Shown here: positions 1-6,145 of the stretch, piece after piece | How the letters are laid out: every line of letters starts with the position of its first letter | Numbering within the stretch: position 1 is the first letter of the stretch | From: Porphyromonadaceae bacterium | GTDB taxonomy: Bacteria; Bacteroidota; Bacteroidia; Bacteroidales; Tannerellaceae | Length of the DNA stretch: 6,145 nucleotides | NCBI GenBank assembly: GCA_003517945.1 | Contig: DOZP01000300.1 | Span: forward strand, 2,031 to 8,175 | Reading direction: 5' to 3' | The notes under the pieces: model-generated | The model's database searches: none | Told to the model about the DNA's origin: nothing | The model's input: the letters and a program-made list of their open reading frames with translations, nothing else | Position numbers and translations under genes: made by a program

Positions 1-1005
1 ATTGAGAACCTCGGCCCGCAAATCAATACGGAAGGCGATGAAATGTTCCCGTATGTACGTGATTCCGCCACGCTGTATTTCGCATCAAACGGACATCCCG
101 GCATGGGGGGGCTTGATCTTTTTAAAGCGACAATGGATAGCCTGGGGGTATGGCATACGGAAAACATGGGCGCTCCCGTCAATTCCATGGGCGACGATTT
201 CGGCATTACGTTCGAAGGAATTAGGGAAAAAGGTTTCTTCTCATCCAACCGGAACGACGCACGCGGATACGACCACATCTATTCATTTGAACGTCCGACC
301 GTTACAATCTTTATCGAGGGATATGTGTCGGATGCGGAAGAATACACGATTGAGGGCGCAATCGTACGCATTGTCGGTAAAGACGGCCTGAATGAAAAAG
401 TCCCGGCCAAACCGGACGGATCATACAAAGTTGAGCTTGAGCGTGACATCAGCTATGTCATGATGGCAAGCGCACCGGGCTACCTGAATCAGCATTTCGA
501 ACTAAAAACGGATCCGGATGAAAAAAATGAAACCTATTATGTAGACTTCTACCTCGCGCCCATACACAAACCGACAGTGGTGGAAAATATATTCTATGAC
601 TTCGACAAAGCAACGCTTCGCCCCGAATCGAAAGAAGCGCTGGACGATATTATCAAGGTATTGAACGACAACCCCAACGTAACAATCGAAATGGGAGCGC
701 ATACCGACCGGAAAGGATCTGAAACATACAACGAAGGATTGGCGCAGCGGCGGGCACAATCGGTAGTAGATTACCTGATTGAAGCAGGTATTCCGACAGA
801 CCGCCTGACGGCCAAAGGATACGGCAAATCCGAGCCGAAAACCGTAACCAAAAAGATGGCGGAAGAAAACGATTTCTTACACGAAGGAGATATCCTGACG
901 GAAGAATATATTCTGCAACTGACGCCCGAACAGCAGGAAATGGCCGACCAATACAACCGCCGGACGGAATTTAAAGTAACCGGAACGACTTATAACCTTT
1001 ATTAA
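1..1005 (+). CDS. OmpA-family outer-membrane protein, PorE-like (5' end missing)
   Basis: The frame is open from base 1, so the true start lies upstream; 334 residues are visible, ending at TAA. Residues about 14-98 are PD40/WD40-like propeller blades (YFASNG...GGLDLF at 26-41, FFSSNR at 79-84). Residues about 101-167 form a carboxypeptidase-regulatory-like beta sandwich. Residues about 197-326 are an OmpA C-terminal domain. It has IFYDFDKATLRPES at its start and the diaminopimelate-contacting pair Asp236 (in AHTDRKGS) and Arg251 (in LAQRRAQSV), spaced 15 residues apart as in E. coli OmpA. A roughly 30-residue insert (EGDILTEEYI...LTPEQQEMA) before NRRTEFKV is typical of Bacteroidota OmpA proteins. 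Known: this domain order, preceded by TPRs, matches Porphyromonas gingivalis PorE (PG1058), which links the T9SS to peptidoglycan. Inferred: a peptidoglycan-bound lipoprotein or periplasmic anchor. Bacteroidota carry several paralogues, so PorE identity is not certain, and the N-terminal lipobox and TPRs cannot be seen. Confidence 0.93.
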   Translation: MENLGPQINTEGDEMFPYVRDSATLYFASNGHPGMGGLDLFKATMDSLGVWHTENMGAPVNSMGDDFGITFEGIREKGFFSSNRNDARGYDHIYSFERPTVTIFIEGYVSDAEEYTIEGAIVRIVGKDGLNEKVPAKPDGSYKVELERDISYVMMASAPGYLNQHFELKTDPDEKNETYYVDFYLAPIHKPTVVENIFYDFDKATLRPESKEALDDIIKVLNDNPNVTIEMGAHTDRKGSETYNEGLAQRRAQSVVDYLIEAGIPTDRLTAKGYGKSEPKTVTKKMAEENDFLHEGDILTEEYILQLTPEQQEMADQYNRRTEFKVTGTTYNLY

Positions 1006-1025
1006 ATTAGCAGAAAGAACAGATC

Positions 1026-2261
1026 ATGGGAGAAACGCTCTATTTCAGTCCGCTATCTTTTCCGGTATACGTTATGGCAAAACCTGCCGGTCCGATGTGC
1101 AACATGGATTGCGAATACTGTTATTACCTTGAAAAAAGCGAATTATACAAGGGGCGCAAAAGTTATAAAATGACGGAAGAGCTACTCGAACGATTCACCC
1201 ATGAGTATATCAATTGCCAGACATCACCCTTCGTACAATTCACATGGCATGGAGGCGAAGCGCTCCTTCGCGGCATTGATTTTTTCCGCAAAGCCATACG
1301 CCTCCAGCAACAATACGGACGCGGACGTGAAATATCGAACTGCATACAAACAAACGGACTATTGATCAACGACGAATGGTGCCGTTTTTTCAAAGACAAT
1401 AATTTCCTGGTCGGTATATCCATCGACGGCCCGGAAAGAGTTCACGATCATTACCGCAAAAATTGGGGCGGACAAGGCACCTTCAAACGTGTCATGCGGG
1501 GAATCGAGCTTTTGCAAAAGCACGGCGTCGAATTCAATACATTATCCGTCATCAACGATTACAATGCCGGCTATCCCGTAGAAATCTACCGTTTTTTTAA
1601 GGAAATAGGAAGCCGTTACATGCAATTTTCGCCGATAGTCGAACGATTGGGTACGCGCAATGACGGACTTGAGTTGCTTACTGCCGACGACCGGCCGGAA
1701 GATAATGAAATCGCTTCCTGGTCTGTTGACCCTGTCGCTTATGGAAATTTCTACATCCGCATGTTCAATGAATGGGTACGCCGGGATGTGGGGAAATGCT
1801 ATGTACAATTATTTGACGCCACGCTGGCGGGGATGGTAAACGAACAACCCGGTGTATGCGTATACGCCCGGACATGCGGACATGCCCTTGCAATGGAACA
1901 CAACGGCGACGTGTATGCCTGCGACCACTTCGTATATCCCGAATACCGCAGAGGGAATATAGTGCACGATTCGCTTGTAAGCATCACGCTCTCCGAAGCA
2001 CAAAAACGATTTGGGAATGACAAACGCAACCGCCTGCCCCTGCAATGCCGGACCTGTCGCTTCCTGAACCTTTGCAACGGCGAATGTCCGAAAAACCGTA
2101 TCGCCGTCACTTCCGACGGTGAATACGGACTAAACTATCTCTGCCCCGGACTCAAACTATACTTTGAGCACGTATACCCCTATATGGAGTTTATGGCGGA
2201 AGAACTACGAAATCAAAGACCTCCGGCCAATATTATGCAATCAGGACTGATAAGAAACTGA
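1026..2261 (+). CDS. chuR: Anaerobic sulfatase-maturating enzyme (radical SAM/SPASM)
   Basis: Oxidises the active-site Cys or Ser of type I sulfatases (C/S-x-P-x-R) to formylglycine in the cytosol, using S-adenosylmethionine and without oxygen. The 411-residue protein is close to the usual length. The radical SAM cluster motif CX3CX2C is Cys25, Cys29, Cys32, followed by aromatic YY. HGGEALLRG near residue 75 is the usual SAM-binding Gly-Gly-Glu region. SPASM cysteines for the two auxiliary [4Fe-4S] clusters are all present: Cys278, 284, 299, 341, 344, 350, 354, 373. Their spacing closely follows that of the structurally known Clostridium perfringens anSME. Asp300, directly after Cys299, matches that enzyme's proposed general base Asp277. 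The ATG at 1026 puts the first cluster at residues 25-32, as expected. The gene starts 20 bases after the OmpA-family stop with no visible terminator, so co-transcription is possible. No sulfatase gene lies in the window. The symbol chuR follows the Bacteroides thetaiotaomicron homologue; anSME or AslB-like are equivalent names. Confidence 0.95.
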   Translation: MGETLYFSPLSFPVYVMAKPAGPMCNMDCEYCYYLEKSELYKGRKSYKMTEELLERFTHEYINCQTSPFVQFTWHGGEALLRGIDFFRKAIRLQQQYGRGREISNCIQTNGLLINDEWCRFFKDNNFLVGISIDGPERVHDHYRKNWGGQGTFKRVMRGIELLQKHGVEFNTLSVINDYNAGYPVEIYRFFKEIGSRYMQFSPIVERLGTRNDGLELLTADDRPEDNEIASWSVDPVAYGNFYIRMFNEWVRRDVGKCYVQLFDATLAGMVNEQPGVCVYARTCGHALAMEHNGDVYACDHFVYPEYRRGNIVHDSLVSITLSEAQKRFGNDKRNRLPLQCRTCRFLNLCNGECPKNRIAVTSDGEYGLNYLCPGLKLYFEHVYPYMEFMAEELRNQRPPANIMQSGLIRN

Positions 2262-2313
2262 AACCTGCCATCGAAACCATCGAATCAATGACCCGCAAAC
2301 CATCATACGCCGA
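2262..2313. other. Convergent intergenic gap, no terminator seen
   Basis: A 52-base gap separates the stops of the convergent sulfatase-maturase and mnmD genes. I see no GC-rich hairpin with a T-tract on either strand. The only structure is a short direct repeat, CCATCGAA at 2268-2275 and 2277-2284. Transcription from the two sides may therefore overlap or end by Rho. Confidence 0.6.
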
Positions 2314-3051
2314 TCATTCACCACAAATCAATTTCCGTCCTCTCAGGATCTCCCGCTTTCCCGGCGGCCCCGGTAGCCGCTCCACGACAAACCCCGCGGA
2401 TTGTAATGCCCTGCGGACGGCTCCCTTTGCGCAATAAGTCGTCAACACAGCCCCTCCTCCGGAACACGCATAAATCTTTTCGAACCCGCCTTCAGTCCAT
2501 AATTCCGGCTGTTTTTCCGGAGAAAAGGCGTCAAAATACACGACATCAAACATTTCGCGCGGCTCATACGCCGTAAAATCGACTTTCATCTTACGAAGCG
2601 TAAAATAAGGAGTAATATCCGCATCTTCTTCCCAGGGTGAAACATGAATTTTTTCAAACAACCGCCTGTCGGCACGAAGCATTTCCGGATAATTAAGCCG
2701 TAACGCCTCATCCGCAGCAAGCGGATATAATTCCAGCGAAGTATAATAAATACCCGTCTTCCGCTTTTCAGCTTCCGACAATGTCAGGAATGCGTTCAAC
2801 CCGGTACCGAACCCTATTTCCAGAACCTTTATCATGTTTTTGCCTTTTAGCGTTCCGGAACCGGCTTCCGCACATGCCGGCGCACAAAACCGGTCCGGTT
2901 TTCCGGCAGCTAAAAACATACGAAGACCTGCATCTATAAATATATGTATGGATTCCTGTACGGCTCCGTGAGCCGAATGATAACACTCGCCGATCTCAGG
3001 CACATACAATGTATGAGAACCGTCTTCCGTCAATCGTATTTCCGCTTGCAT
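2314..3051 (-). CDS. mnmD: tRNA 5-methylaminomethyl-2-thiouridine methyltransferase MnmD
   Basis: Stand-alone SAM-dependent methyltransferase (DUF752 / MnmC N-domain family) that methylates nm5(s2)U34 to mnm5(s2)U34 in the wobble position of tRNAs for Lys, Glu, Gln and related species. The complete protein has 245 residues. The N-terminus LTEDGSHTLYVPEIGECYHS (7-26) followed by HGAVQESIHIFIDAGL (28-43) is a family signature and supports the start at 3051. Motif I of the Rossmann fold is VLEIGFGTGLNAF (76-88). VYFDAFSPEKQPELW (171-185) carries the catalytic-site Asp-Ala-Phe-Ser-Pro of the family. LTTYCAKGAVRRAL (203-216), GFVVERLPGPPGKREIL (220-236) and a final GRK are conserved C-terminal elements. 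There is no fused FAD-dependent oxidase domain as in E. coli MnmC, which is normal for this phylum. Residues about 51-72 form a less conserved loop before motif I. The gene is monocistronic here and has its own promoter. Confidence 0.95.
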   Translation of the reverse strand: MQAEIRLTEDGSHTLYVPEIGECYHSAHGAVQESIHIFIDAGLRMFLAAGKPDRFCAPACAEAGSGTLKGKNMIKVLEIGFGTGLNAFLTLSEAEKRKTGIYYTSLELYPLAADEALRLNYPEMLRADRRLFEKIHVSPWEEDADITPYFTLRKMKVDFTAYEPREMFDVVYFDAFSPEKQPELWTEGGFEKIYACSGGGAVLTTYCAKGAVRRALQSAGFVVERLPGPPGKREILRGRKLICGE

Positions 3052-3053
3052 CC

Positions 3054-3067
3054 TGTAAAATTTTACA
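3054..3067. repeat. Perfect 14-base palindrome at mnmD transcription start
   Basis: TGTAAAATTTTACA is a perfect palindrome lying between the -7 box of the mnmD promoter and the mnmD start codon, ending three bases before the ATG. Its position over the predicted start site would suit an operator, but it is AT-rich and without a spacer, so it could be chance. No regulator is assigned. Confidence 0.45.
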
Positions 3068-3098
3068 CAAAGGTACCGGAAACAATGAATTAAACAAA
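3068..3098 (-). promoter_or_regulatory. Bacteroides-type promoter of mnmD
   Basis: Read on the minus strand, the -33 box TTTG (3098-3095) is followed after 19 bases by the -7 box TACCTTTG (3075-3068). This matches the Bacteroidota primary sigma-factor consensus TTTG-N19-21-TAnnTTTG. Transcription should start near 3060-3063, leaving a leader of only about 10 bases before the mnmD ATG. Confidence 0.75.
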
Positions 3099-3194
3099 AA
3101 AAACAGGGAAACAGCTAAAAAATGAGAATTATAACTTCCCACAGGCACACATAACCGACTTAATATAAACCAAGAAAAGAAAATAAAAACAATA

Positions 3195-3216
3195 AATATA
3201 AAAAATAATTTATATT
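3195..3216. repeat. AT-only inverted repeat, 8-base arms
   Basis: AATATAAA (3195-3202) and TTTATATT (3209-3216) are perfect inverted arms around a 6-base loop. With no G or C the hairpin would be weak, and such repeats are expected by chance in DNA of this composition. It could still be a protein-binding or DNA-bending site. Confidence 0.3.
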
Positions 3217-3321
3217 GCGTAAATTGCTATATATCAATTACATAAACCAACAAACAAAATACCACCCGTATCAAAATAAAATAATTTAACTTTATTAACA
3301 TAAAAGTAATATTTTGCATCG

Positions 3322-3329
3322 TATATTTG
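3322..3329 (+). promoter_or_regulatory. Possible distal -7 box (TATATTTG)
   Basis: TATATTTG fits the TAnnTTTG -7 consensus, but no good TTTG box lies 19-21 bases upstream; that stretch reads AT-rich (TTAACATAAAA). If used, the leader to the ATG at 3510 would be about 175 bases. This is weaker than the candidate at 3422-3455. Confidence 0.3.
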
Positions 3330-3421
3330 TAGCTTATTAAGGTACAAAATTATAAAATATGTTCTAAACACCATTTACAAAAGGTGCATATTACTTGCTT
3401 TCATAACAACATTTCTTACCA

Positions 3422-3455
3422 TTTGTTTACATGTTGGTTTAAGAATCTAATTTTG
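3422..3455 (+). promoter_or_regulatory. Likely promoter of the FG-GAP protein gene
   Basis: TTTG at 3422-3425 is followed after 22 bases by TAATTTTG at 3448-3455, close to the Bacteroidota TTTG-N19-21-TAnnTTTG consensus. Transcription would start near 3460-3463, giving a leader of about 48 bases. The sequence just before the ATG is A/T-rich without a strong Shine-Dalgarno, as is usual in this phylum. Confidence 0.55.
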
Positions 3456-3509
3456 AAACCGAGGGTTTTGCTTTTAATATGATTCTAAAAATTTGCAAAC
3501 TACTTACAT

Positions 3510-6145
3510 ATGAAAATCAAAGTCTTTATTTTATCAATACTGATAACATTTGTTGCGCAGTTAAGTGCACAGATGTACGAATATCCTGTCAATGTAATAG
3601 AGGAAAGCGTAGAATGCTACAACGTGATGCCAACGAATATCCCATTCGGCATCCGGGAAAAGTTCAGGACAATAAGTACAACCGGTTACTGTATTGATGG
3701 ATTTTCATCTCCCTTAGTGGGCGACCTCAATGGCGACGGCAAGCCCGAAATCGTCATGATGGGCGTAACGAACGGATTTGGCGCCGGAACGCATGTGATC
3801 ATGCGTTATATCAATATATACAATGGACAGGACGGAAGTCTTATCTGCCGTCATGATTTTGGAGTTGAGTATAGACGTACCGGATACGCTCCGAAATACC
3901 ACCGTGCACCGGCGCAGTTAGTGCTTGCCGATGTGGACAATGACAATACCGGCGAAATCATTGTGGTCACATACGACGGGAATGTACGCTGCTATAAGCC
4001 GGCAATCAATCCCACGACTAAGCAGATTCTCAATACGAACATGACTTCCGTATGGACGGGAAACATAGGCGGAACAGCCGTCAGTTATACGGCTCCTCTG
4101 GCGGCAATGGCTGCCGGTTCGTCAGGTGTATTGAATAACAATTTCGGTCACCCGCATCCTTACATCGCCGACCTGAACGGCGACAGCGTTGCGGAAATAA
4201 TCGTGTATAACAAAATTTTCAATGCACAAACAGGCGCGTTGCTCATGTCGTGGCAAAACGCGGCTCCCGTCAGCTTATACCCGGCCGGCAAACAAAGTTC
4301 GGTGACGGCAACAAACGGATTGTACAGCGCCCTTTCCAGTGCGCCTACTTCTCAAGCCAATGCCGCCGCCGTGAGAGCCGTAGCCATGACCGGTCGCCGT
4401 CCGGGAAACGGAACTTATGCCGACATGTTAGTGGCCGTGCCCGCCGTGATAGACATTGACGGCGACGGCCGGCAGGAAATCATCTGCGGTAACCGCATAC
4501 ATAAGTTTCAGTTTAACAGCCTGACCGATCATGAACAAAACTATTATACGACGATCGAAGGCCCCGAATACGTGGACTTGAGGGAAAATCCCAATAATAC
4601 CACAACGCGACATTACCTGACCGACGGCTTTACGCGTGTCGCGGATATAGACGGTGATGGAAATCTGGAGGTGATCGTGACCACTTTCTGCAACAATGGA
4701 AATTTGGATGTCAAGGTGCTTATGTATGTCTGGGATCCGTTCACCCTCGAAGTGAAAGCGGCCTCCACATTCTGGTCTAACGGAGCTAACGGAAATTTCG
4801 GCATTCCTTTTATCGGCGATATAAACGGCAAGTCCGACGGCTGGGATGGGACGGCTTATACGAAAAAATTGCCCGAAATTTGTATGATCATGGGCAGTTT
4901 GTACAGAACGCGCGCTACTGGTAACGGCGGTCGGAGCGGTTTACTGTTTCATCCGCTGGCGGATACTTATCTGAGAAACGGCGTTTTCGATTCAGACGAC
5001 CAGGATCATGTGATAGGCATAACGTATGATGCGCAGGCCGACAATGTAGACGAACGCCTGAAACTTAGTTGGGCGATGGAGCATGATGACACCTCCAACA
5101 ACACGGGGATGACGCTCTTCGATTTCGATAATAACAACACGGCGGATATTTGTTACCGCGACCAGACAACCTTACGTGTGATATCGCCCGCCCGTGGAAA
5201 TAACGGATCCGGCAGGGATTATGTAGACAGGGACGATACGGAAACTACGCCGGGAACGTCCATCATGTTCAGGACTGCGGTTTTTTCCGGTACCGGTTTC
5301 GAGTATCCCACGATAGCCGACGTGAATATGGACGGCAGCGCGGATATCATAATACCTCAAAGTGCGAATGGGAATGATGTGGATGCAGTAGCCGGTTATC
5401 TCCGGGTATTTGAACACAACGGGCCCAAATGGGCTCCCTGTCCGCCGGTATGGAACCAGGGCATGTATGATCCGACACAGGTGCGCGAAGACTTGAAGAT
5501 AAATGCGCATCCGCAACCCATGCTGACGCCTTACCTCAAAAACGGCGAAACGATCTACCCATATAACGGTTCATGGATACAGCAACCGATTGTGAAAGCA
5601 GGCGAAGAATATATGCCTGTTGTGCGCCTTCCCGATGTCGTACTGAGAGAGATGACGGTCAAAGTGCTCAGCACAACCTCTACCGACATCACCCTTGTGA
5701 TATATAACAACGGCGAAGCCACGATCGCCGCATCCGCTCCGATCGCTTTCTACGACGGCGGCGAGCTCGGCGACTCCATCCATACCGGCGCAACGTTTAT
5801 TGAGACGCAGGAGGTAGGGGTGGATATATTCAGAGGCGAGACCGATACCATCACCTATCACATTACAGGCCATAATTTCAACAACCACATGCTTTGGGCG
5901 CGCGTCATGGACGACGGCAACAACACAGGTTTTCCCGTTGTCGGCTACGAAGATTGCAATCCCGACAACAATACGCGTTCGGACACCGACTGTCCCTATT
6001 TGAACGTGAAACTAACCGTTTATACCAGCGAAGTGTGCGCGACGGGACAGGTGCAACTGGTTGTTACCGATACAACGGGCCGTTACTTCGGGTTCAACCC
6101 CGGCACGCATTTCACATGGTATAAAGACAGTGTGGAAGTGCAGTC
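3510..6145 (+). CDS. Secreted FG-GAP/VCBS repeat protein with CARDB/Ig-like domains (3' end missing)
   Basis: The frame stays open for 878 codons to the window edge. In-frame stops at 3480 and 3486 make the ATG at 3510 the first possible Met start. Residues 1-20 are a Sec signal peptide (MKIK, hydrophobic core, LSA|Q), implying export. Residues about 60-660 form an integrin-alpha-like propeller with eight Ca-binding loops of the D-x-[DN]-x-[DN]-x-x-[EDA] kind, starting at Asp72 (DLNGDGKPE), 141 (DVDNDNTGE), 221 (DLNGDSVAE), 315 (DIDGDGRQE), 379 (DIDGDGNLE), 437 (DINGKS, diverged), 538 (DFDNNNTAD) and 604 (DVNMDGSAD). Residues about 717-828 resemble a CARDB adhesion domain (VIYNNGEATI, DCNPDNNTRSDTDC). 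From Leu831 an Ig-like domain begins (Cys843, FTWYKDSVEV) and is cut. Family knowledge suggests a surface adhesin or binding protein. The architecture resembles T9SS cargo, but no C-terminal sorting domain is visible. No enzyme motif was recognised; ligand unknown. Confidence 0.93.
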   Translation, partial: MKIKVFILSILITFVAQLSAQMYEYPVNVIEESVECYNVMPTNIPFGIREKFRTISTTGYCIDGFSSPLVGDLNGDGKPEIVMMGVTNGFGAGTHVIMRYINIYNGQDGSLICRHDFGVEYRRTGYAPKYHRAPAQLVLADVDNDNTGEIIVVTYDGNVRCYKPAINPTTKQILNTNMTSVWTGNIGGTAVSYTAPLAAMAAGSSGVLNNNFGHPHPYIADLNGDSVAEIIVYNKIFNAQTGALLMSWQNAAPVSLYPAGKQSSVTATNGLYSALSSAPTSQANAAAVRAVAMTGRRPGNGTYADMLVAVPAVIDIDGDGRQEIICGNRIHKFQFNSLTDHEQNYYTTIEGPEYVDLRENPNNTTTRHYLTDGFTRVADIDGDGNLEVIVTTFCNNGNLDVKVLMYVWDPFTLEVKAASTFWSNGANGNFGIPFIGDINGKSDGWDGTAYTKKLPEICMIMGSLYRTRATGNGGRSGLLFHPLADTYLRNGVFDSDDQDHVIGITYDAQADNVDERLKLSWAMEHDDTSNNTGMTLFDFDNNNTADICYRDQTTLRVISPARGNNGSGRDYVDRDDTETTPGTSIMFRTAVFSGTGFEYPTIADVNMDGSADIIIPQSANGNDVDAVAGYLRVFEHNGPKWAPCPPVWNQGMYDPTQVREDLKINAHPQPMLTPYLKNGETIYPYNGSWIQQPIVKAGEEYMPVVRLPDVVLREMTVKVLSTTSTDITLVIYNNGEATIAASAPIAFYDGGELGDSIHTGATFIETQEVGVDIFRGETDTITYHITGHNFNNHMLWARVMDDGNNTGFPVVGYEDCNPDNNTRSDTDCPYLNVKLTVYTSEVCATGQVQLVVTDTTGRYFGFNPGTHFTWYKDSVEVQ

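Larger units (their letters stand above)
3052..3509. other. AT-rich divergent intergenic region
   Basis: These 458 bases contain no convincing gene. They lie between the divergent starts of mnmD and the FG-GAP protein gene and are much richer in A and T than the flanking coding DNA, especially 3160-3360. They hold the mnmD promoter, two candidate rightward promoters and one AT-only inverted repeat. I see no tRNA, riboswitch or classical terminator. Confidence 0.7.

Noticed and set aside
2..391. A 129-codon open frame on the plus strand overlapping the OmpA-family gene
   Set aside because: It lies wholly within the OmpA frame, has a low-complexity basic composition and no domain; the overlapping frame has clear PD40 and OmpA homology.
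2268..2284. Direct repeat CCATCGAA x2 between the convergent genes
   Set aside because: Two 8-base copies are too short and too few to call a repeat element or attachment site.
3369..3386. Inverted repeat CACC-ATTTACAAAA-GGTG as a terminator or operator
   Set aside because: Only four base pairs are certain and extending the arms needs a mismatch and leaves a two-base loop; no T-tract follows.
3479..3697. A 72-codon open frame starting 31 bases before the FG-GAP gene
   Set aside because: It overlaps the signal-peptide region of the FG-GAP gene in another frame and shows no recognisable motif; it is a shadow frame, although a leader peptide cannot be fully excluded.
5172..5888. Minus-strand open frames opposite the FG-GAP gene
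   Set aside because: They lie antisense to a gene with strong signal-peptide and Ca-loop evidence and have no recognisable domain of their own.
1..6145. Mobile element, CRISPR array, tRNA or rRNA
   Set aside because: No transposase or integrase motifs, regularly spaced repeats, or recognisable RNA gene structures were found on either strand by reading.

Overview
The window looks like chromosomal DNA of an anaerobic member of the Bacteroidales (Bacteroidota). The evidence is a PorE-like OmpA protein with the C-terminal insert typical of this phylum, an anaerobic-type sulfatase-maturating radical SAM enzyme, a stand-alone MnmD tRNA methyltransferase, promoters of the Bacteroides type (TTTG, about 20 bases, TAnnTTTG), and a Sec signal peptide ending in Ala-Gln on a large FG-GAP surface protein. 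The genus cannot be fixed from the sequence.

Layout. Bases 1-1005 (+) hold the 3' end of an outer-membrane/periplasmic OmpA-family protein: PD40 beta-propeller, carboxypeptidase-regulatory-like domain, then a peptidoglycan-binding OmpA domain. Twenty bases downstream, 1026-2261 (+) encodes a complete anaerobic sulfatase-maturating enzyme with all three Fe-S cluster motifs. Facing it across a 52-base gap, 2314-3051 (-) encodes MnmD, with a consensus promoter just upstream and a perfect 14-base palindrome at the predicted transcription start. Bases 3052-3509 form a 458-base AT-rich intergenic region with divergent promoters. From 3510 (+) to the window end runs a large open frame, cut by the window edge. 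It encodes a secreted protein with eight Ca-binding FG-GAP/VCBS-type loops, a CARDB-like domain and the start of an Ig-like domain.

How they may work together. The first two genes could be co-transcribed, but their functions (envelope anchoring and sulfatase activation) are not obviously linked and no sulfatase is visible. mnmD is a housekeeping tRNA-modification gene under its own promoter. The FG-GAP protein is the accessory-looking part and probably acts at the cell surface. Its architecture resembles cargo of the type IX secretion system (T9SS), and the PorE-like protein resembles a T9SS component, but the C-terminal sorting domain that would settle this lies outside the window. No mobile element, CRISPR array, rRNA or tRNA gene was seen, and no clearly undescribed system.
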